The translations under genes and the position numbers were made by a program. DNA of 64,000 nucleotides from Lunularia cruciata (lineage: Eukaryota > Streptophyta > Marchantiopsida > Lunulariales > Lunulariaceae), in assembly GCA_948567375.1 (NCBI GenBank), contig OX419756.1, positions 35,788,333 through 35,852,332 of the forward strand, written 5' to 3'. The notes beneath the pieces were generated by a model. The model did no database searches. It worked only from the letters and a program-made list of their open reading frames with translations, and was not told where the DNA came from. Shown here one piece after another: positions 61,271 to 64,000 of the stretch (position 1 is the stretch's first letter; the number at the start of each line of letters is the position of its first letter).

Positions 61271-61992
61271 TATCACACCCTTTGGTGCATGTTTAGTCTA
61301 TAGGGATATTATGTTTTGTATTGAAAATAGTTGAGAAATATACTCTATATAGAGTTTAGCCAAGCTTCTACATTAGTCATGATTAGCTAGAGTTAGTCCT
61401 AGCTAAGATAAAGGTGATCCTATTCTAGAGGAAGTGAATAGAGTGAACATCACTATTTTGTCTTGTAATGTATTGACTTGGTATTATTCTTAGTTATTTA
61501 GCTTTGATGAAAGAGTTGAGAACTCTTGGGCCCACAAGCTTTGTTGGTGCAAATTTTTCTATAGTCCAAGGATAGTCCATGTGAAAGAATCTTTGATGTA
61601 GTTATTAGGTGAGTATGAGATCACCTAGTCATGGAATTATTCTCATGTATATAGATATTCCTTTAGACTTTAGACTTTACATGACCTTAAGTTTAATAAC
61701 TTGAGTTACTCTAATAATTTTTAACTCTGGTGTGTACCTTTTTCACAAGTATATAAGTACATACAATCTAGGAGTGAAGATGTACTCATCATCTTTTCAT
61801 TTGCAACTATCTCTTTTACATTGAGTTTTCTAGTGAGCCATGTTTGAGTGTTGGAGGTGCCTTGGAGTTCTAGCCTTGGAAAAGTATGATGGAATGTGAT
61901 GGATTTTTAGTTCTTTGCCTTCTTAGTCCACAATGTGCTACCTTAATGGAAATTAGAGGTTCATACCTAAGTGAGAGATAGCCTAGCTCATA
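61271..61992 (+). repeat. Third LTR of the 47.5-kb gypsy family
   Basis: Aligns with both LTRs of the complete element (shared: tctacattagtcatgattag, gttgagaactcttgg, cttagactttagact-like stretches, gcaactatctctt). Ends ctcata where the others end ctcaca. More diverged than the two LTRs are from each other, by eye. Confidence 0.8.
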
Positions 61993-62788
61993 ATTTTGAT
62001 TTTCTTATCAAGACCTCTAAGAAGGCAAGATAATTTTCTATAGTCTATTGTATATTAGACAGAAAGAGGCTATGAGAACTCACTAGGAGAGAACATTAGA
62101 GGAGGAGAGACTGAACCTATATTAGAGAACTTAGACCTATTTGTATCCTTTTTAATTCATTGTGATGTTTTTGAGGTGATATTATACATACTATACCCAT
62201 GAGAGGACGTGGAAAGATTGTATAAGGTGGACCATAGATTTTGGAAATTATATTATTTTGGGCAAAACTTCAGGTTTGAGATCTGGACTTACAATTCCTA
62301 TAGATAAAAGCTTAGGTTATCTTTTAGTTGAGACATTTAAAATTAATATGAGAGCAACTACACGCATGGAAATAGAATTTTGGGAAGATGATAGGATAAC
62401 TACTTTAGAAAACTACATGCTCTTTGAAATTTTGTACAGAAACTACCATTTCTTTAATTTGATTTGGATTGCCTTGAAACTTTCTTAGAAAATTTAGTGG
62501 TAGATAGGGTACTTTTTGGCTTGAAAATTAGGGAGAAATCATGTTTGTAGAGGGAGTTATGGGTTTTTGAAATGAAGGGGGTTTTTGACCAAATCTAGGA
62601 GGATTTTTTCTGAGTAGAGAGGTGCCAAGGCCAAATGACTTGATGAATAGGCTGAAATTTTGCAGGGGAGAACCCCTTAGAGTGGAGATTGTCTGTGAAA
62701 ATATCAAAGAACTTTTGTTTACCAAGTTGGAGGATTGATTGAGAGTGTGAAAAAGGATCATTTCTAAGGAATTGAGTTCTCATGCATG
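61993..62788 (+). repeat. Leader fragment of the same gypsy family behind the third LTR
   Basis: Colinear with 48198-48941, with shared strings such as gatgtttttgaggtgatatt and ggtttgagatctggactta. Homology stops abruptly after ctcatgcatg, where gag should eventually follow; the element is truncated here. Confidence 0.8.
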
Positions 62789-63034
62789 TCACGCCATTTG
62801 TAGTTCCGTATCTAGATTGCTCAGACATTGGAGTTACAATGATAGAAGTTAGAGTTATTTCAGCAGTATCTCAGAGACAGCTTTCCGATGGTCAGATTTT
62901 GTGTTCGGGGTACTGACTTCATGGTGGGGCCCACCGTCACTTTGCAGCATTTGCACCATCAAGTGTGCCGTCAGCAGGACCATTAGGGTTTTAGAGCTAG
63001 CTTGAGTCCAGGAGGTATAGTTCTGAAGTGAGCT
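62789..63034. other. Junction segment between gypsy fragment and repeat A
   Basis: More GC-rich than its left neighbour. Ends in a perfect 11-bp inverted repeat with 4-base loop (63025-63035 / 63040-63050). Confidence 0.5.
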
Positions 63035-64000
63035 CCAGAGAGCTCACTTCTCTGATGTTGAGCCTTTGAGTTCCTGGCTATGCTGGACAGATGCCGGCAA
63101 GCGTCACCTGGATTCTCTATGCTTGAGTGGGTGTGGCTTGATTGTAATCAGTGCCCAGTTGTTGGCAGTTTATAGAGTGATAGATCAAGTACTGATCTGA
63201 GTTGAGTTGAGTTGAGAGTGGTAAGCAATCTGATTACATTAGAGAAGTGAAGTCAAGGGGAAATTGGGTGCAGGAACTTTGAGCGTTGGTGGTATCTCCA
63301 AGCTCGGTGGATCGTTGGTAGCTCGATTCAAGTTTTGTATTTCCCTAGTGTGCAGAAGCTCAATCGATTGATGTAGATTTGGCAATTAGGAAGACGATAT
63401 GCGGAAGCGTTGGCTAAATTTTGAGCAAACAAGGAGCAAATTTCGAGCAGTGGTTGTGATTTTGAGCTCAAGAGGTGAAGGTAGGACCAATTTGCTGCGA
63501 GTTGGACTCAAAAAGTCAAATTGAAGGTGGAATTGGGAAGCTCTTCTCATGAATTTGTGATTTGGAAAAACCCGTGTTGTCAATTTGGCTCGAGTGGAAA
63601 GTTAGCGGGGGATTTGGCGGACAACCAACTTTAGGGTTTATGTCAGATTTTGGCCAGATTTGGAGGAGTTTTGCTAGTTTGGAGGACCTTTGCAGATTTG
63701 GAGAAGTTTTGCCAATTTTGGAGGAGGTTTGAAATGACAACAAGAAAAGCCTCATTTGGCTGAATTTTGGTGTTTAGAGGCTCAAAGCATAGGGCTACAA
63801 AGGCTACAAAGGGCCAGAAGGGCCAGCAAGCCAGCTTGCTGGCATGAGGCTAGCTAGTTTAGAGTAGATCTTGGTCATTGGTTGGCAAAATCTGCCTTTC
63901 TTGCTAGATTGTGCGCAAAAAGGTTTGACCCCTAGATCTCTTGTTCCTAGACTAGTGCCCTAGCTAACTGGTCCATCCTCACTTGTTGTTATAGTGACTG
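63035..64000 (+). repeat. Large direct repeat A, right copy (less decayed, runs past the edge)
   Basis: Same orientation as 45980-46975. Richer in G and C. Carries local duplications (ggctacaaa twice, gggccag twice) and a 10-bp inverted repeat with a 2-base spacer at 63822-63843 that the left copy lacks. The right end is not in the window. Confidence 0.7.

Noticed and set aside
1..64000. CRISPR array, bacterial operon or phage-like system
   Set aside because: No regularly spaced repeats of that type and no prokaryotic gene arrangement; the content is clearly plant nuclear.

Overview
The window looks like nuclear DNA from a land plant, most likely a seed-free one such as a moss or liverwort. 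The reasons are a plant subfamily XII type bHLH factor, a plant O-fucosyltransferase with introns of about 95 to 1060 bases, and an abundance of decayed Ty1/copia, Ty3/gypsy and LINE remnants. The species cannot be fixed from the sequence. No bacterial operon, CRISPR array, rRNA or tRNA gene was seen.

Only two intact genes are convincing, both on the + strand in a relatively GC-richer island of about 24 to 38 kb. The first (26918-29351, six coding exons, 529 residues) encodes a bHLH transcription factor of the CIB/BEE/bHLH49 group. It has an intron in its 5' leader, a 30-codon upstream ORF and a perfect G-box palindrome upstream. The second (32761-37473, ten coding exons, 543 residues) encodes a type II membrane GDP-fucose O-fucosyltransferase family protein. 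It has an 8-base first coding exon, one GC-AG intron and a 37-bp intronic hairpin. I assembled both exon chains by hand from splice sites, reading phase and remembered family conservation. All phases agree, but no transcript was available.

Layout: 0-3 kb, decayed copia polyprotein cut by the window edge. 3-12.5 kb, non-coding DNA with a dispersed repeat family in both orientations, tandem duplications and an inverted LTR-like block. 12.5-24 kb, mostly non-coding with scattered palindromes and local duplications. 24-38 kb, the two genes. 38-47.5 kb, AT-rich DNA with a tandem repeat, a LINE 3' remnant on the - strand and a large repeat shared with the right edge. 47.5-55.3 kb, a complete but dead Ty3/gypsy element with two LTRs. 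55.3-62.8 kb, nested debris of further gypsy elements, including a third LTR of the same family. 62.8-64 kb, second copy of the large repeat.

The two genes have no obvious pathway link. The transcription factor would act in the nucleus on E-box/G-box promoters, and the transferase in the Golgi. The most unusual feature is a recurring set of near-perfect palindromes. In two cases a sister copy lacks the palindrome, which suggests fold-back templated insertion.
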